Part shown: positions 23,637 to 32,235 of the stretch, one piece after another
Layout: the number at the start of each line of letters is the position of its first letter
Numbering within the stretch: position 1 is the first letter of the stretch
Assembly: GCF_049800835.1 (NCBI RefSeq)
Contig: NZ_JBNAFU010000007.1
Coordinates: forward strand, 124,001 to 188,000
Length of the DNA stretch: 64,000 bases
Reading direction: 5' to 3'
DNA from: Dinoroseobacter sp049800835
GTDB lineage: Bacteria; Pseudomonadota; Alphaproteobacteria; Rhodobacterales; Rhodobacteraceae
Made by a program: the position numbers and the translations under genes
The notes under the pieces: generated by a model
Told to the model about the DNA's origin: nothing
Seen by the model: only the letters and a program-made list of their open reading frames with translations
Database searches by the model: none

Positions 23637-24599
23637 TCAATTTCGTTGACCGACGCTGTTGGACGAGGTGAGCGCCTTTTGAAGCTTCTTGAGTCGCCGC
23701 TTCACAGGCACTGGAATTGCTGATTTAAGCCCGCCTTTTGCGAGCGACAACGATCTCTGATTTAGAAGATCCACCTGTTCCCAGGGTAAGCTCTTGTCAA
23801 TCTCAACCGACTTGTACCAAAGGTTGCCGTAAAGCTGAGTGCGCTGCGTGACAAGGTGGTCATAAGACGCTTTGACAGCATGAATAGTGTCATCTGCAGG
23901 CGCGAAGATAACAATCGAATTGTTCGCCGTTTGCTGGTATTTCGTATCGCACCAATCCCAAGGCACCCAGCAGCGATCGATCTTCGGATTACCTTCCCAG
24001 AAACTCCGCACATATGTCCGCTCGGAGCGGAAAGCCATGTAATGGGTGTGATGATTGGCTGCCGCGGACTTTTCGCTCGGGTTGATATTCACCATGAATG
24101 TTGCGGCTTTGCGGCGGATATCAGGGTGCGGGCTGATCTCATACCCGTCGAGATATTTCTGGATACCACCATCCACCTTACAAGCCCCAAAATCCAGATT
24201 GAATTTCTCGGCAATTGCCAGATTGAACTCGGGTCCGGTTACAAAATCCTTGACCTCTTTAACGATCTTGCTCTTGGGTTCGTAAAGCCGCAGGGTCATG
24301 CCAAACCCTTCGGTAGACGAGCTCCGCGATTTCTTTCGATCGCTTTGCCGCCAAGTCATGTACTTCTTGCGATCGGTGATGCATCCCGGAAACTCGATAG
24401 CCTTGTAACCGGCGGAGTCCAAGGCATCGAACAGTTCTGGATCGCTGTTTTGCTCGCTCAGGTTTATCTCAGGCGACTGACTTAGTTCGGCAAAATGTTT
24501 TTCATCGAAAAAGTCTTCGATATAGATGTGCTTGAACGGCTCCGTTCGGAACTCGGCATTTCGGATTTTCTCAATCAAATAGGAAAAATCGGAGGACAT
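23637..24599 (-). CDS. Probable 2OG-Fe(II) dioxygenase (prolyl-hydroxylase-like)
   Basis: 320 residues, not a family I can name. Seen: an iron-binding HxD motif HPD at 158-160 (DGYEISPHPDIRRKAATFMVNI), a distal His240 in FAPADDTIHAVKA, and R253 thirteen residues on, in the right place to hold 2-oxoglutarate. This is the pattern of the prolyl 4-hydroxylase-type double-stranded beta helix. Substrate unknown; similar proteins sit in surface-polysaccharide or antibiotic loci, but there is none here. The coding sequence is visibly richer in AT and Lys/Asn codons than its neighbours and stands alone, suggesting transfer. The C-terminus is basic (PVPVKRRLKKLQKAL). Confidence 0.65.
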   Translation of the reverse strand: MSSDFSYLIEKIRNAEFRTEPFKHIYIEDFFDEKHFAELSQSPEINLSEQNSDPELFDALDSAGYKAIEFPGCITDRKKYMTWRQSDRKKSRSSSTEGFGMTLRLYEPKSKIVKEVKDFVTGPEFNLAIAEKFNLDFGACKVDGGIQKYLDGYEISPHPDIRRKAATFMVNINPSEKSAAANHHTHYMAFRSERTYVRSFWEGNPKIDRCWVPWDWCDTKYQQTANNSIVIFAPADDTIHAVKASYDHLVTQRTQLYGNLWYKSVEIDKSLPWEQVDLLNQRSLSLAKGGLKSAIPVPVKRRLKKLQKALTSSNSVGQRN

Positions 24600-24713
24600 C
24601 GTGGCTCTTTCACTGGTGACTGGCTTCTACGTGAGAAGTTAGCAAGTCGAGCGATGTTGTTAACCATTCCGTCCAAATACTATCCTTATTCAAACCATAT
24701 CAGCTTAATCCGT

Positions 24714-24743
24714 AAGCGCCCCGAAAAGACATTCGGGGCGCTT
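24714..24743 (-). terminator. Strong hairpin downstream of sodB
   Basis: AAGCGCCCCGAA (24714-24725) and TTCGGGGCGCTT (24732-24743) form a perfect 12-bp stem with a 6-nt loop, 26 bp beyond the sodB stop. The T-rich tail lies on the plus-strand side, so on the minus strand it would be a hairpin with an A-rich lead-in. Most likely it ends sodB transcription. The rest of 24600-24768 is AT-rich without a gene. Confidence 0.65.
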
Positions 24744-24768
24744 GCTTATTTTCTAGTCGTATAACGCG

Positions 24769-25371
24769 TCAGGCCATGCGGCTGGCGACGTTTTCCCAGT
24801 TGACCAGGTTGTCGAGGAAGTTGGTCAGATAGGCTGGGCGCTTGTTGCGGAAATCGATGTAGTAGGAATGCTCCCACACGTCGCAACCAAGAAGTGCCGT
24901 CTGGTCGAAACAGACCGGGTTCACGCCGTTCTCGGTCTTCGTGACCGCCAGCGATCCGTCGGCGTTTTGCACCAGCCACGCCCAACCGGAGCCGAACTGG
25001 CCCGCGCCCGCGGCCGAGAACTGTGACTTGAATTCGTCGACCGACCCGAAGGCTTCGACCAGCGCTTTTTCCAGTTCGCCCGGCATCGCGCTGTCGCCCG
25101 GTCCCATCATCTCCCAGAACTGGTTGTGGTTCCACAACTGGCTGATGTTGTTGAAGATACCATTCTGTGCGACGGCGTTTGCGTCATAGGTGCCCTTGAT
25201 GATCTCTTCCATCGACTTGGCGTCCCACTCGGTGCCAGCGATCAGCTTGTTGCCGTTGTCGACATAGGCCTTGTGGTGCAGGTCGTGATGATACTCCAGT
25301 GTCTCTTTTGACATGCCTTTGTCCGCCAAGGCGTCGTGAGCATAAGGAAGATCAGGAAGTTCGAAAGCCAT
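24769..25371 (-). CDS. sodB: Superoxide dismutase, iron type
   Basis: 200 residues from ATG 25371, with GAGAGGGG before it. Motifs: MSKETLEYHHDLHHKAYVDN with the first metal His, FNNISQLWNHNQFW, and the C-terminal DVWEHSYYIDFRNKRPAYL giving the Asp and His ligands. The Gln in NNISQLWNH (rather than the Gly of manganese enzymes at that site) favours iron or cambialistic use. Cytoplasmic removal of superoxide. Monocistronic between the soxG end and a hairpin. Confidence 0.95.
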   Translation of the reverse strand: MAFELPDLPYAHDALADKGMSKETLEYHHDLHHKAYVDNGNKLIAGTEWDAKSMEEIIKGTYDANAVAQNGIFNNISQLWNHNQFWEMMGPGDSAMPGELEKALVEAFGSVDEFKSQFSAAGAGQFGSGWAWLVQNADGSLAVTKTENGVNPVCFDQTALLGCDVWEHSYYIDFRNKRPAYLTNFLDNLVNWENVASRMA

Positions 25372-25458
25372 TTTGGGCCCCTCTCGCGCGTTTGTACTCG
25401 TGTTGGAAATAAGAGGGTTCGCCGGGCCAAGGTCAAGGCCGCGCACCGATCATTTCCC

Positions 25459-25980
25459 TTACCCGGCGATTGCCGCTCGCGGATCGGCGGCTTTCGCAAG
25501 CGCCGTGCCAACGTATGCGAACACAGATCGAAAGCAGATGATTTCCGCCCGGCTCTCCTCGGTCAACCAGAGGGCGGCGGCGACTTGCCCCAACTGGGTT
25601 CGCCTGACCCGACCGGGCACAAGAACGTCCGGATGCACGTCCATGGGCACGAGCTTGGACAGAACCTCGCGTACACGCGGCCCTGATAAGGTAAACCCTG
25701 CGCGCATGTCCGAAACATCCGCCAACAAATGATGCGTCCCCTTAAGTGCCTCGGCAATCGAGGATTGATGCCGTTCCACATCATTCGCAGAGCAGACCAG
25801 CAGCAGTTCATCGGGTGAGAACCATGCAAGCGCCTCGCCATTGCCCGAAGCCAGGCCCAACGTGTCTGGCACCGGCAGCGACAACGCCGCTTCGATCTGG
25901 GCAGCGTGCAAGGAGAGGTCGGCACGAATGGCCAGCATTCCGCAGGGCTCCCAGCGCCGCAAGATCATGTCTTCAGACAT
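25459..25980 (-). CDS. soxG: Sarcosine oxidase gamma subunit
   Basis: 173 residues from ATG 25980, which overlaps the soxA end by eight bases. Last subunit of heterotetrameric sarcosine oxidase, which oxidatively demethylates sarcosine to glycine and gives methylene-THF and H2O2. The sequence has the family pattern WFSPDELLLVCSANDV, HHLLADVSDMRAGFTLSGPRVREVLSKLVPMDVHP and FRSVFAYVGTAL. Gamma subunits are the least conserved, but the operon position is decisive. Confidence 0.9.
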   Translation of the reverse strand: MSEDMILRRWEPCGMLAIRADLSLHAAQIEAALSLPVPDTLGLASGNGEALAWFSPDELLLVCSANDVERHQSSIAEALKGTHHLLADVSDMRAGFTLSGPRVREVLSKLVPMDVHPDVLVPGRVRRTQLGQVAAALWLTEESRAEIICFRSVFAYVGTALAKAADPRAAIAG

Positions 25981-28900
25981 TCTGCCGATCCCCGTTCTTG
26001 TCGTAGAAAACCGGGTCGACAACGCGCGCCGCAATGCGCCCCCCGGTCTCCGACGTGGCTTGCACGACCTCTCCCAGCCGCTCGGGGCCGCGGTGCAGCA
26101 GAGCCATTGCGATACCGCGTTTCAACGTCGGTGAGCGGTAGCTGGAGGTTACCCGCCCTTCGGTCACGCGCTGGCCGTTCGCATTGCGGCCCGCGCCCAC
26201 GATATAGGCCCCGTCCGGCAGGACCGACGCGTCAAGCGTTTCCAGACCCACCAGTTTCCAACGGTCCGGGTTTGCCATGTGGGCCCGCAGATGCGCTCGC
26301 TTGCCCAGGTAGTCGTCCTTTTTCTTCGACAGAGCCCAATCAAGGTTCAAATCCTGCGGTATGACCGTTCCGTCGGTCTCATCCCCGATCATGATGAACC
26401 CCTTTTCGGCCCGCATGACATGCAGCGCTTCTGTCCCGTAGGGCGTGATCCCGTGGGGCTCCCCAGCCTTGAGTAACTTGTCCCACAGGGCGCGGGTCTG
26501 GCCTGCGGGCGCGGCAATCTCATAGCTCAACTCACCGGAGAAACTGATCCGGAACACGCGCACCGGAATGCCGGCAAGATCGCCGTCCACAAACTGCATG
26601 AAGGGCAACGCGGACCTTGATACATCGATCCCACCCAGGCCTTGCAGTACGTCGCGCGCCTTAGGCCCGACAACCGCGATCTGACCGTACTGCTCTGTCA
26701 CGTTCTGGGTAAAGACCTGCCAATCCCACCACTCGCATTGCAACCAGTCTTCCATATGCGCGTGGATATGGTCTGCACCTCCGGTCGTGGTATGGCATAG
26801 CCATGTGTCCTCCGACAGGCGCGCCACGACACCGTCATCCATCAAGAACCCGTTTTCAGAGCACATCAGCCCATAGCGACATTTTCCGACCGGTAGCGTG
26901 CTCATCATGTTGGTGTAGAGCATGTCGAGGAACCTGCCGGCGTCGGGCCCCTTGACGAGGATCTTGCCCAGTGTCGACGCATCCAGCAGCCCGACACCCG
27001 TGCGGGTCGCCAGCACCTCGCGGGTGACGGCCTGCTCGGGCGTCTCATCGCCCTGCAAGAAACAGTAGGGGCGTCGCCAATGGCCGACAGGTTCGCAATA
27101 GGCCCCATGCGCGTCATGCCAGTCGTGCAATGGCGTTTGCCGAACCGGCTGAAACAGCTCCGCCCGTGCCTCCCCGGCAATCGCGCCCATCGAAATGGGC
27201 GTGTACGGCGGTCGGAAAGTCGTTGTCCCGACCTCTGGGATGTCCACTCCCAATGCACCGGATAGAACCCCGAGACCGTTGATATTACTGAGCTTTCCCT
27301 GATCAGTTGCCATGCCAAGCGTGGTGTAGCGCTTGGTGTGTTCAACGCTTTCGAACCCTTCTTGCGCGGCCAATTGCACGTCTGAGACCTTCACATCGTT
27401 CTGGTAGTCGAGGAACATTTTCGACCTCAACTCCGGCCCGGCCGCGCTCGGCAGCAGCCAGACCGGTTCGGACGGGTCCTCCTGCGGGGCCTCTGATACC
27501 GGCGCGCGAACTCCACTTGGATGCCCCACCCTTTGCGCGGCCAATGCGCCCGCTTCGGCGGCATCGACAAGCGCGGCCCCGAGGTGCTGCGCACCGGAGG
27601 CTGCCCCGGCGGGAATGACAAACGGCAATCCATCCGCCCCGGTCGGCGCCTTGGCAGGATCAGGTTTGAAACAGACCCGCGCAGCATCCCACGACAGCTT
27701 GCCCCCGCAGTGCGACCACAGGTGCACAACCGGCGACCAGCCGCCAGACATGGCAACGCAATCGCAGGCAATCTCTTCAACCTCGGCACCATCGCCCTGC
27801 GCATGGCAAACGGCGACCCCTGTGACCCGCGCGCCCCCCAGAACCCTTGCGATACCGCGCCCGGTCTTTACCTGCACGCCGCGCGCCCGCGCGAGCGCAG
27901 GAAGCACCCCGTCGGCCGTGGCGCGGGTGTCCAGCACCGCCGGAACCGTCAGCCCTGCATCCAGAAGGGTCAGGGCAGTCCGGTAGGCATCATCATTGTT
28001 GGTCACGATCACCGGACACTGCCCCGGCGCCACTGCAAAGTTCGTCACATAGTCGCGTACGGCAGAGGCCAGCATCACCCCCGGGACATCGTTGCCGGAA
28101 AAAGACAGCGGGCGTTCCAGCGCACCGGTCGCGGTCACAATCTGCTTGGCGCGGATGCGCCAGAGCCGGTGGCGCGGTCGACCGTCACCGGGCGTATGGT
28201 CCGCCACACGCTCACAGGCGAGCGCATAACCATGATCGTAGACGCCCGCACCCATGCAGCGCGCGCGCAGCGTGACGTTCTCCATCTTTTCCAGGGCTTC
28301 GCGGGTCGCCTTAATCCAACCATCAGGGCCCTGCCCATCAATCACCCCGCCATCCACGGGCGCACGCCCGCCCCAGTTCGCGGTTTGCTCGATCACCAGA
28401 ACGCGCGCGCCGCCCGCAGCTGCTGTCATTGCCGCCTGCAAGCCCGCGACACCGCCACCGACCACCAGAACATCCGTGTGGTGATAGAGGTGCTCGTAGT
28501 GGTCCTCGTCGCGGTCCGTGGGCGCTGGCCCGAGACCGGCACTTTGGCGGATCACCGGCTCGAACAGGTGCTTCCAGAACGGGCGCGGATGGATGAAGGT
28601 CTTGTAGTAAAACCCTGCAGGCAGGAATTTTTCCACCTTTGCATTCAGCGTGCCGATATCGTATTCGAGGCTCGGCCAGTGGTTCTGGCTGCGCGCCGTG
28701 ATCCCGTCAAACAGCTCCGTCGTTGTGGCGCGCTGGTTCGGCTCCATCCGCCCGCCGGTTCCGATGGTGAGCAAGGCGTTTGGTTCCTCGGCCCCGGACG
28801 CCACAACCCCGCGCGGACGATGGTACTTGAAAGACCGCCCCAGCAAGGTCTGCCCCGCCCCCAGCAGCGCCGAGGCAAGCGTGTCCCCCGCATAACCCCG

Positions 28901-28981
28901 CATCGCGCGCCCGTTGAAGGTGAACGCCACGCGTTGGCTACGGTCGATCAGGCGACCTCCGGTGTTCAAGCGACCGCTCAT
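25973..28981 (-). CDS. soxA: Sarcosine oxidase alpha subunit
   Basis: 1002 residues, family size. Order of domains: N-terminal ferredoxin-like fold (about 1-100, with FTFNGRAMRGYAGDTLASALL), an NAD/FAD-binding domain with DVLVVGGGVAGLQAAMTAA near 170, and a C-terminal GcvT-like folate domain (from about 600) with SFSGELSYEIAAPAG, YGTEALHVMRAEKGFIMIG and SSYRSPTLKRGIAMAL. It binds NAD+ and tetrahydrofolate and receives the iminium product. Start ATG 28981 overlaps the soxD stop (ATGA). Confidence 0.95.
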   Translation of the reverse strand: MSGRLNTGGRLIDRSQRVAFTFNGRAMRGYAGDTLASALLGAGQTLLGRSFKYHRPRGVVASGAEEPNALLTIGTGGRMEPNQRATTTELFDGITARSQNHWPSLEYDIGTLNAKVEKFLPAGFYYKTFIHPRPFWKHLFEPVIRQSAGLGPAPTDRDEDHYEHLYHHTDVLVVGGGVAGLQAAMTAAAGGARVLVIEQTANWGGRAPVDGGVIDGQGPDGWIKATREALEKMENVTLRARCMGAGVYDHGYALACERVADHTPGDGRPRHRLWRIRAKQIVTATGALERPLSFSGNDVPGVMLASAVRDYVTNFAVAPGQCPVIVTNNDDAYRTALTLLDAGLTVPAVLDTRATADGVLPALARARGVQVKTGRGIARVLGGARVTGVAVCHAQGDGAEVEEIACDCVAMSGGWSPVVHLWSHCGGKLSWDAARVCFKPDPAKAPTGADGLPFVIPAGAASGAQHLGAALVDAAEAGALAAQRVGHPSGVRAPVSEAPQEDPSEPVWLLPSAAGPELRSKMFLDYQNDVKVSDVQLAAQEGFESVEHTKRYTTLGMATDQGKLSNINGLGVLSGALGVDIPEVGTTTFRPPYTPISMGAIAGEARAELFQPVRQTPLHDWHDAHGAYCEPVGHWRRPYCFLQGDETPEQAVTREVLATRTGVGLLDASTLGKILVKGPDAGRFLDMLYTNMMSTLPVGKCRYGLMCSENGFLMDDGVVARLSEDTWLCHTTTGGADHIHAHMEDWLQCEWWDWQVFTQNVTEQYGQIAVVGPKARDVLQGLGGIDVSRSALPFMQFVDGDLAGIPVRVFRISFSGELSYEIAAPAGQTRALWDKLLKAGEPHGITPYGTEALHVMRAEKGFIMIGDETDGTVIPQDLNLDWALSKKKDDYLGKRAHLRAHMANPDRWKLVGLETLDASVLPDGAYIVGAGRNANGQRVTEGRVTSSYRSPTLKRGIAMALLHRGPERLGEVVQATSETGGRIAARVVDPVFYDKNGDRQNV

Positions 28982-29301
28982 GCCTCGACCTTCCAGTCCG
29001 GACGCCGGGCACGAATGGCCGCAACGATGTGCTCGGGCGGCTCGGACGTCTGAGCCGAATAGGTTCCGAACACCTCCAACGTCACCGTGCAGCGCGCGGC
29101 CAGAAACCACTTCCCGCAGCCATAGGCGTGACGCCAGCGCTCGAAATGCACGCCCTTGGGGTTCTTGCGGTGGAACAGATACGCCTCGAACGTAGCATCG
29201 TCCGCGTCCATCCCGGCACGCTTCAGATGCGCCTCGCCCCCCGGGGCCAGTTCGGTTTCGGTAGCGGTCACGCCGCAATAGGGGCAGGTCAGGTGGAGCA
29301 T
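28978..29301 (-). CDS. soxD: Sarcosine oxidase delta subunit
   Basis: 107 residues from ATG 29301 with GGAGGCGAC before it. Zinc-binding subunit: CPYC gives C6 and C9, and HAYGC gives H58 and C62, the expected four ligands. Also FHRKNPKGVHFERWRHAYGCGKWF, a family hallmark. It overlaps soxA, and starts 22 bp after a small membrane-protein gene that separates it from soxB. Confidence 0.94.
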   Translation of the reverse strand: MLHLTCPYCGVTATETELAPGGEAHLKRAGMDADDATFEAYLFHRKNPKGVHFERWRHAYGCGKWFLAARCTVTLEVFGTYSAQTSEPPEHIVAAIRARRPDWKVEA

Positions 29302-29323
29302 GTCGCCTCCGGAGGACGGGGGA

Positions 29324-29758
29324 TCATCGCAGCGCCTCGATCGCCAGATCGCCGAAACCCCATTGCAGGGTGGCGAGGGACAAAAGCGCAGTGTTGCCCG
29401 AGTTGATGGCTTCGGCCTTGCGGCGCAGGCGGGTGAAGGCGCTCTCCTCAGTGAGAAAGTCGAGCGTGTAGCCTTCGTTCGGCAGGTCTTCGGGCGTGGT
29501 GCCCGAAGCGAGGGCTTCGAACCGCAGCCCGTATTCATGCAGCATCGCCTCCACCGCGCGCTGGCGGGTCAGTTCGATCTGGGTGAGCCGGTCGGTGAAG
29601 AAGAGGATCGCCGCAGCGACACCCAGCGCTCCGAAGCGCTGAAAGAGTTCGGGGTGGCCGGCGGTCAGGCTGATCAGCGTGCCCAAGACGTAGATGACGA
29701 GGCCGATGACCGCGACCACACGCGGCAGGCGGCGTTGGAGCGCGGAGGGCCTAGTCAT
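29324..29758 (-). CDS. Small two-helix membrane protein inserted between soxB and soxD
   Basis: 144 residues from ATG 29758 (MTRPSALQRRLPR). Two hydrophobic helices near the N-terminus (VVAVIGLVIYVLGTLISLTAG and ALGVAAAILFFTD) are followed by a charged, probably helical soluble part (DRLTQIELTRQRAVEAMLHEYGLRFEAL) and an Ala/Leu-rich end. No domain recognised. It overlaps the preceding gene by eight bases and lies 22 bp before soxD, so it is co-transcribed with sarcosine oxidase. It may be a membrane partner of the next gene, which has a similar plan. Confidence 0.7.
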   Translation of the reverse strand: MTRPSALQRRLPRVVAVIGLVIYVLGTLISLTAGHPELFQRFGALGVAAAILFFTDRLTQIELTRQRAVEAMLHEYGLRFEALASGTTPEDLPNEGYTLDFLTEESAFTRLRRKAEAINSGNTALLSLATLQWGFGDLAIEALR

Positions 29759-30128
29759 CTGCTCTCCGACGTGCTGCAATCTTCTTCTGAACTTTCGAAA
29801 GATGCTCTTCGAGCTTGTCCGCGCTGTCTTTTATATGTGCCTTGTGAGCTTCAGGAGCATATGGCGAGTCATCCACCGCACGCATTTCGGACAACGCAGC
29901 CGCAGCAACAAGAAGCTGGAGTTCTTCTATCTCCGTAACCAAAGCTTCGCTTCTCTCTACCGCTCGATCAAATCGCTCTATCTCGTGATCGCCAATTTTC
30001 AATCTTTTTACTTCACCAATCAGATCAACAAGCGACCGCCGAAACAATATCGCGACGATAACGACAGCCGCAGGCCAAGAGACCAGTATTTCGAGAAGCT
30101 GAAAAAGAACGAGCAGCCAACTGTCCAT
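29751..30128 (-). CDS. Single-helix membrane protein with coiled-coil tail, downstream of soxB
   Basis: 125 residues. Starts MDSWLLVLFQLLEILVSWPAAVVIVAILFRR, one N-terminal membrane helix, then a long charged helical region rich in Glu, Lys and Leu (KRLKIGDHEIERFDRAVERSEALVTEIEELQLL and SADKLEEHLSKVQKKIAARRR) likely to form a coiled coil facing the cytoplasm. Its ATG shares one base with the soxB stop (TGATG). No function known. AT content is a little above its neighbours. Confidence 0.7.
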   Translation of the reverse strand: MDSWLLVLFQLLEILVSWPAAVVIVAILFRRSLVDLIGEVKRLKIGDHEIERFDRAVERSEALVTEIEELQLLVAAAALSEMRAVDDSPYAPEAHKAHIKDSADKLEEHLSKVQKKIAARRRADD

Positions 30129-31375
30129 CAATGCGCCACCCCCGCCGCGACGCTCTCGTCTATGAACCGGCCCTCGCGGAAGCGGTCCAAGCCGAACTCT
30201 GCCGCCAGCGGCCCGGGTTCCCCTTTCGCGATCATCTCTGCGGTGGCCCAGCCTGAGCCGGGGATGGCCTTGAACCCGCCGGTGCCCCAGCCGCAGTTGA
30301 TGAAGCATCCGCCAAGGGGTGTTTTTGAGATGATGGGGGAACGGTCGCCGGTCATGTCGACGATCCCGCCCCATTGGCGCAGCATCTTGAGCCGTGAGAG
30401 CATCGGGAAGGTCTCGATCAGCGCGCGCACGGTTTCCTCGATATGCTGGAACGACCCGCGTTGCGTGTAATTGTTGTACCCGTCTGCCCCGCCTCCGATC
30501 ACCATTTCGCCCTTGTCGGACTGGCTCATGTAGCCGTGCACGGTGTTGGCCATGACGACCACGTCCATGCAGGGTTTGATCGGTTCGGAGACGAGCGCTT
30601 GCAGCGCTACACTTTCGATCGGCAGGCGGAACCCGGCCATCTCGGCCAGCACGCCGGAATGGCCCGCGACGACGATGCCCAGCTTGGCGCAGTCGATGGA
30701 GCCGCGATTGGTGTCGACGCCGGTGACCTGCCCACCTTCGGACCGCACGGCGGTCACTTCGGTTTTCTGCAGGATGTGCATGCCCAAATCGGAGCACGCC
30801 CGTGCCAGCCCCCAGGCGACCGCATCGTGCCGCGCGGTGCCGCCGCGCGCCTGCCACAGCCCGCCGAGGACTGGGTAACGCGGTCCGTTGATGTCGATGA
30901 TCGGCACCAGTTTCTTGACCCGTTCTGGCCCGATGAACTCGGTCTGAACTCCTTGCAACGCGTTGGCGTGGGCGGTGCGCAGGTACCCGCGCACCTCATG
31001 ATGGGTTTGCGCTAGCATGATGACCCCGCGGGGGGAGAACATGATGTTGTAGTTCAGATCCTGACTGAGCGTTTCATAAAGCGACCGGGATTTTTCATAG
31101 ATCGCGGCGGAGGGGTCCTGCAAATAATTCGACCGGATGATCGTGGTGTTGCGGCCGGTATTGCCACCGCCCAGCCAGCCCTTTTCCAGCACCGCTACGT
31201 TGGTCATGCCGTGGTTCTTGCCGAGGTAATAGGCGGTCGCCAGCCCATGCCCGCCAGCCCCGACGATGATCACATCATAGGACTTGCGCAGTTCGGGATT
31301 GGCCCACGCGCGTTCCCACCCCGTATGGCCGCGCATCGCCTCGCGGGCGAGGGCAAATACGGAATAGCGTTGCAT
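30128..31375 (-). CDS. soxB: Sarcosine oxidase beta subunit
   Basis: 415 residues from ATG 31375 with AGGAGACGCC before it. Holds the catalytic flavins: FAD-binding DVIIVGAGGHGLATAYYLGKNHG near residue 34, GGNTGRNTTIIRSNYL, and a C-terminal GGCFINCGWGTGGFKAIPGSG. First gene of the minus-strand unit soxB-orf-orf-soxD-soxA-soxG. Divergent from ruvX; the 127 bp between them must hold both promoters. Confidence 0.95.
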   Translation of the reverse strand: MQRYSVFALAREAMRGHTGWERAWANPELRKSYDVIIVGAGGHGLATAYYLGKNHGMTNVAVLEKGWLGGGNTGRNTTIIRSNYLQDPSAAIYEKSRSLYETLSQDLNYNIMFSPRGVIMLAQTHHEVRGYLRTAHANALQGVQTEFIGPERVKKLVPIIDINGPRYPVLGGLWQARGGTARHDAVAWGLARACSDLGMHILQKTEVTAVRSEGGQVTGVDTNRGSIDCAKLGIVVAGHSGVLAEMAGFRLPIESVALQALVSEPIKPCMDVVVMANTVHGYMSQSDKGEMVIGGGADGYNNYTQRGSFQHIEETVRALIETFPMLSRLKMLRQWGGIVDMTGDRSPIISKTPLGGCFINCGWGTGGFKAIPGSGWATAEMIAKGEPGPLAAEFGLDRFREGRFIDESVAAGVAH

Positions 31376-31502
31376 GGCGTCTCCTGACCGGTCTGCCCCT
31401 TGATGCCTCCTGCCCCAGCTTTGGCCAATTCGACAAGCGGCGCAATCGGTCAAAAACCGACATGAGGGTTTCGCAAGTGCTTGGCCCGCGCTATGGGGCG
31501 GC

Positions 31503-32003
31503 ATGGCATCTGATATCTTCGATGATCTCGCGGCGTTTCGGGCCGCCTGTCCTCCCGGACGGCCCCTTGTCGGCTTGGACTTGGGGACCGTGACCCTGGG
31601 TGTGGCTATCTCGGACCGGCTGTGGACAGTCGCCACCCCTATGCAGACGATCAAGCGCAAGAAATTCGGAGTGGATGCGGCCACGCTTGAGGCGATCCTG
31701 CGTGACCGAGAGGTGGGCGGTATCGTCCTTGGTCTGCCGCGAAACATGGACGGGTCCGAAGGGCCACGCGCGCAATCCACACGGGCATTTGCCCGCAATC
31801 TTGCCGCGCGGGACGCACCCCCGATCGCGTTCTGGGACGAGCGGCTCAGCACCGTGGCCGCCGAGCGCGCCTTGCTTGAGGCGGATACAAGCAGAAAAAA
31901 GCGTGCAGAGGTTATAGACCACGTCGCGGCGGGCTATATCCTGCAAGGCGCACTGGACCGATTCCGGCATCTGGCGCAAGCAGAGGCAGAGCAGAATGAG
32001 TGA
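31503..32003 (+). CDS. ruvX: Putative pre-16S rRNA nuclease / RuvX (YqgF)
   Basis: 166 residues. RNase H-like fold: first acidic motif VGLDLGTVTLGVAISD near residue 23, IVLGLPRNMDGSEGPRAQ, the second acidic motif WDERLSTVAAERAL, and DHVAAGYILQGALD at the C-terminus. Family members process the 5' end of 16S rRNA. The last 8 bases overlap the DUF1289 gene. Confidence 0.93.
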   Translation: MASDIFDDLAAFRAACPPGRPLVGLDLGTVTLGVAISDRLWTVATPMQTIKRKKFGVDAATLEAILRDREVGGIVLGLPRNMDGSEGPRAQSTRAFARNLAARDAPPIAFWDERLSTVAAERALLEADTSRKKRAEVIDHVAAGYILQGALDRFRHLAQAEAEQNE

Positions 32004-32235
32004 CGACATCTGGAAACGGGCCGAGATAGAGAGCCCGTGCGTTAAGGTCTGCGTGATCCATCCCGAGACACGCTTGTGCACCGGGTGCCTGCGCACGATC
32101 GACGAGATCGGTGCGTGGTCGTCCTTGAGTGTCGAGGCGCGCCGCGCGGTTATGGCCGATCTGCCCGCCCGCGCACCGCTGATTGCGCAGCGCAAGGGCG
32201 GACGGGCGGCGCGGCTCAAGCGTCAGCTTGGGTGA
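31996..32235 (+). CDS. DUF1289 small cysteine protein
   Basis: 79 residues with the four-cysteine pattern SPCVKVC and TRLCTGCLRTIDEI, then the SSLSVEARRAVM helix and a basic tail. The cysteines suggest a bound metal or cluster. Its start lies inside ruvX and its 3' end overlaps the convergent gene at 32216 by 20 bases. Confidence 0.88.
   Translation: MSDDIWKRAEIESPCVKVCVIHPETRLCTGCLRTIDEIGAWSSLSVEARRAVMADLPARAPLIAQRKGGRAARLKRQLG

Noticed and set aside
29302..29538. Longer soxD frame starting upstream at 29538
   Set aside because: The extra residues are antisense-like to the membrane-protein gene; the zinc subunit begins MLHLTCPYCG at 29301 with a good ribosome site.
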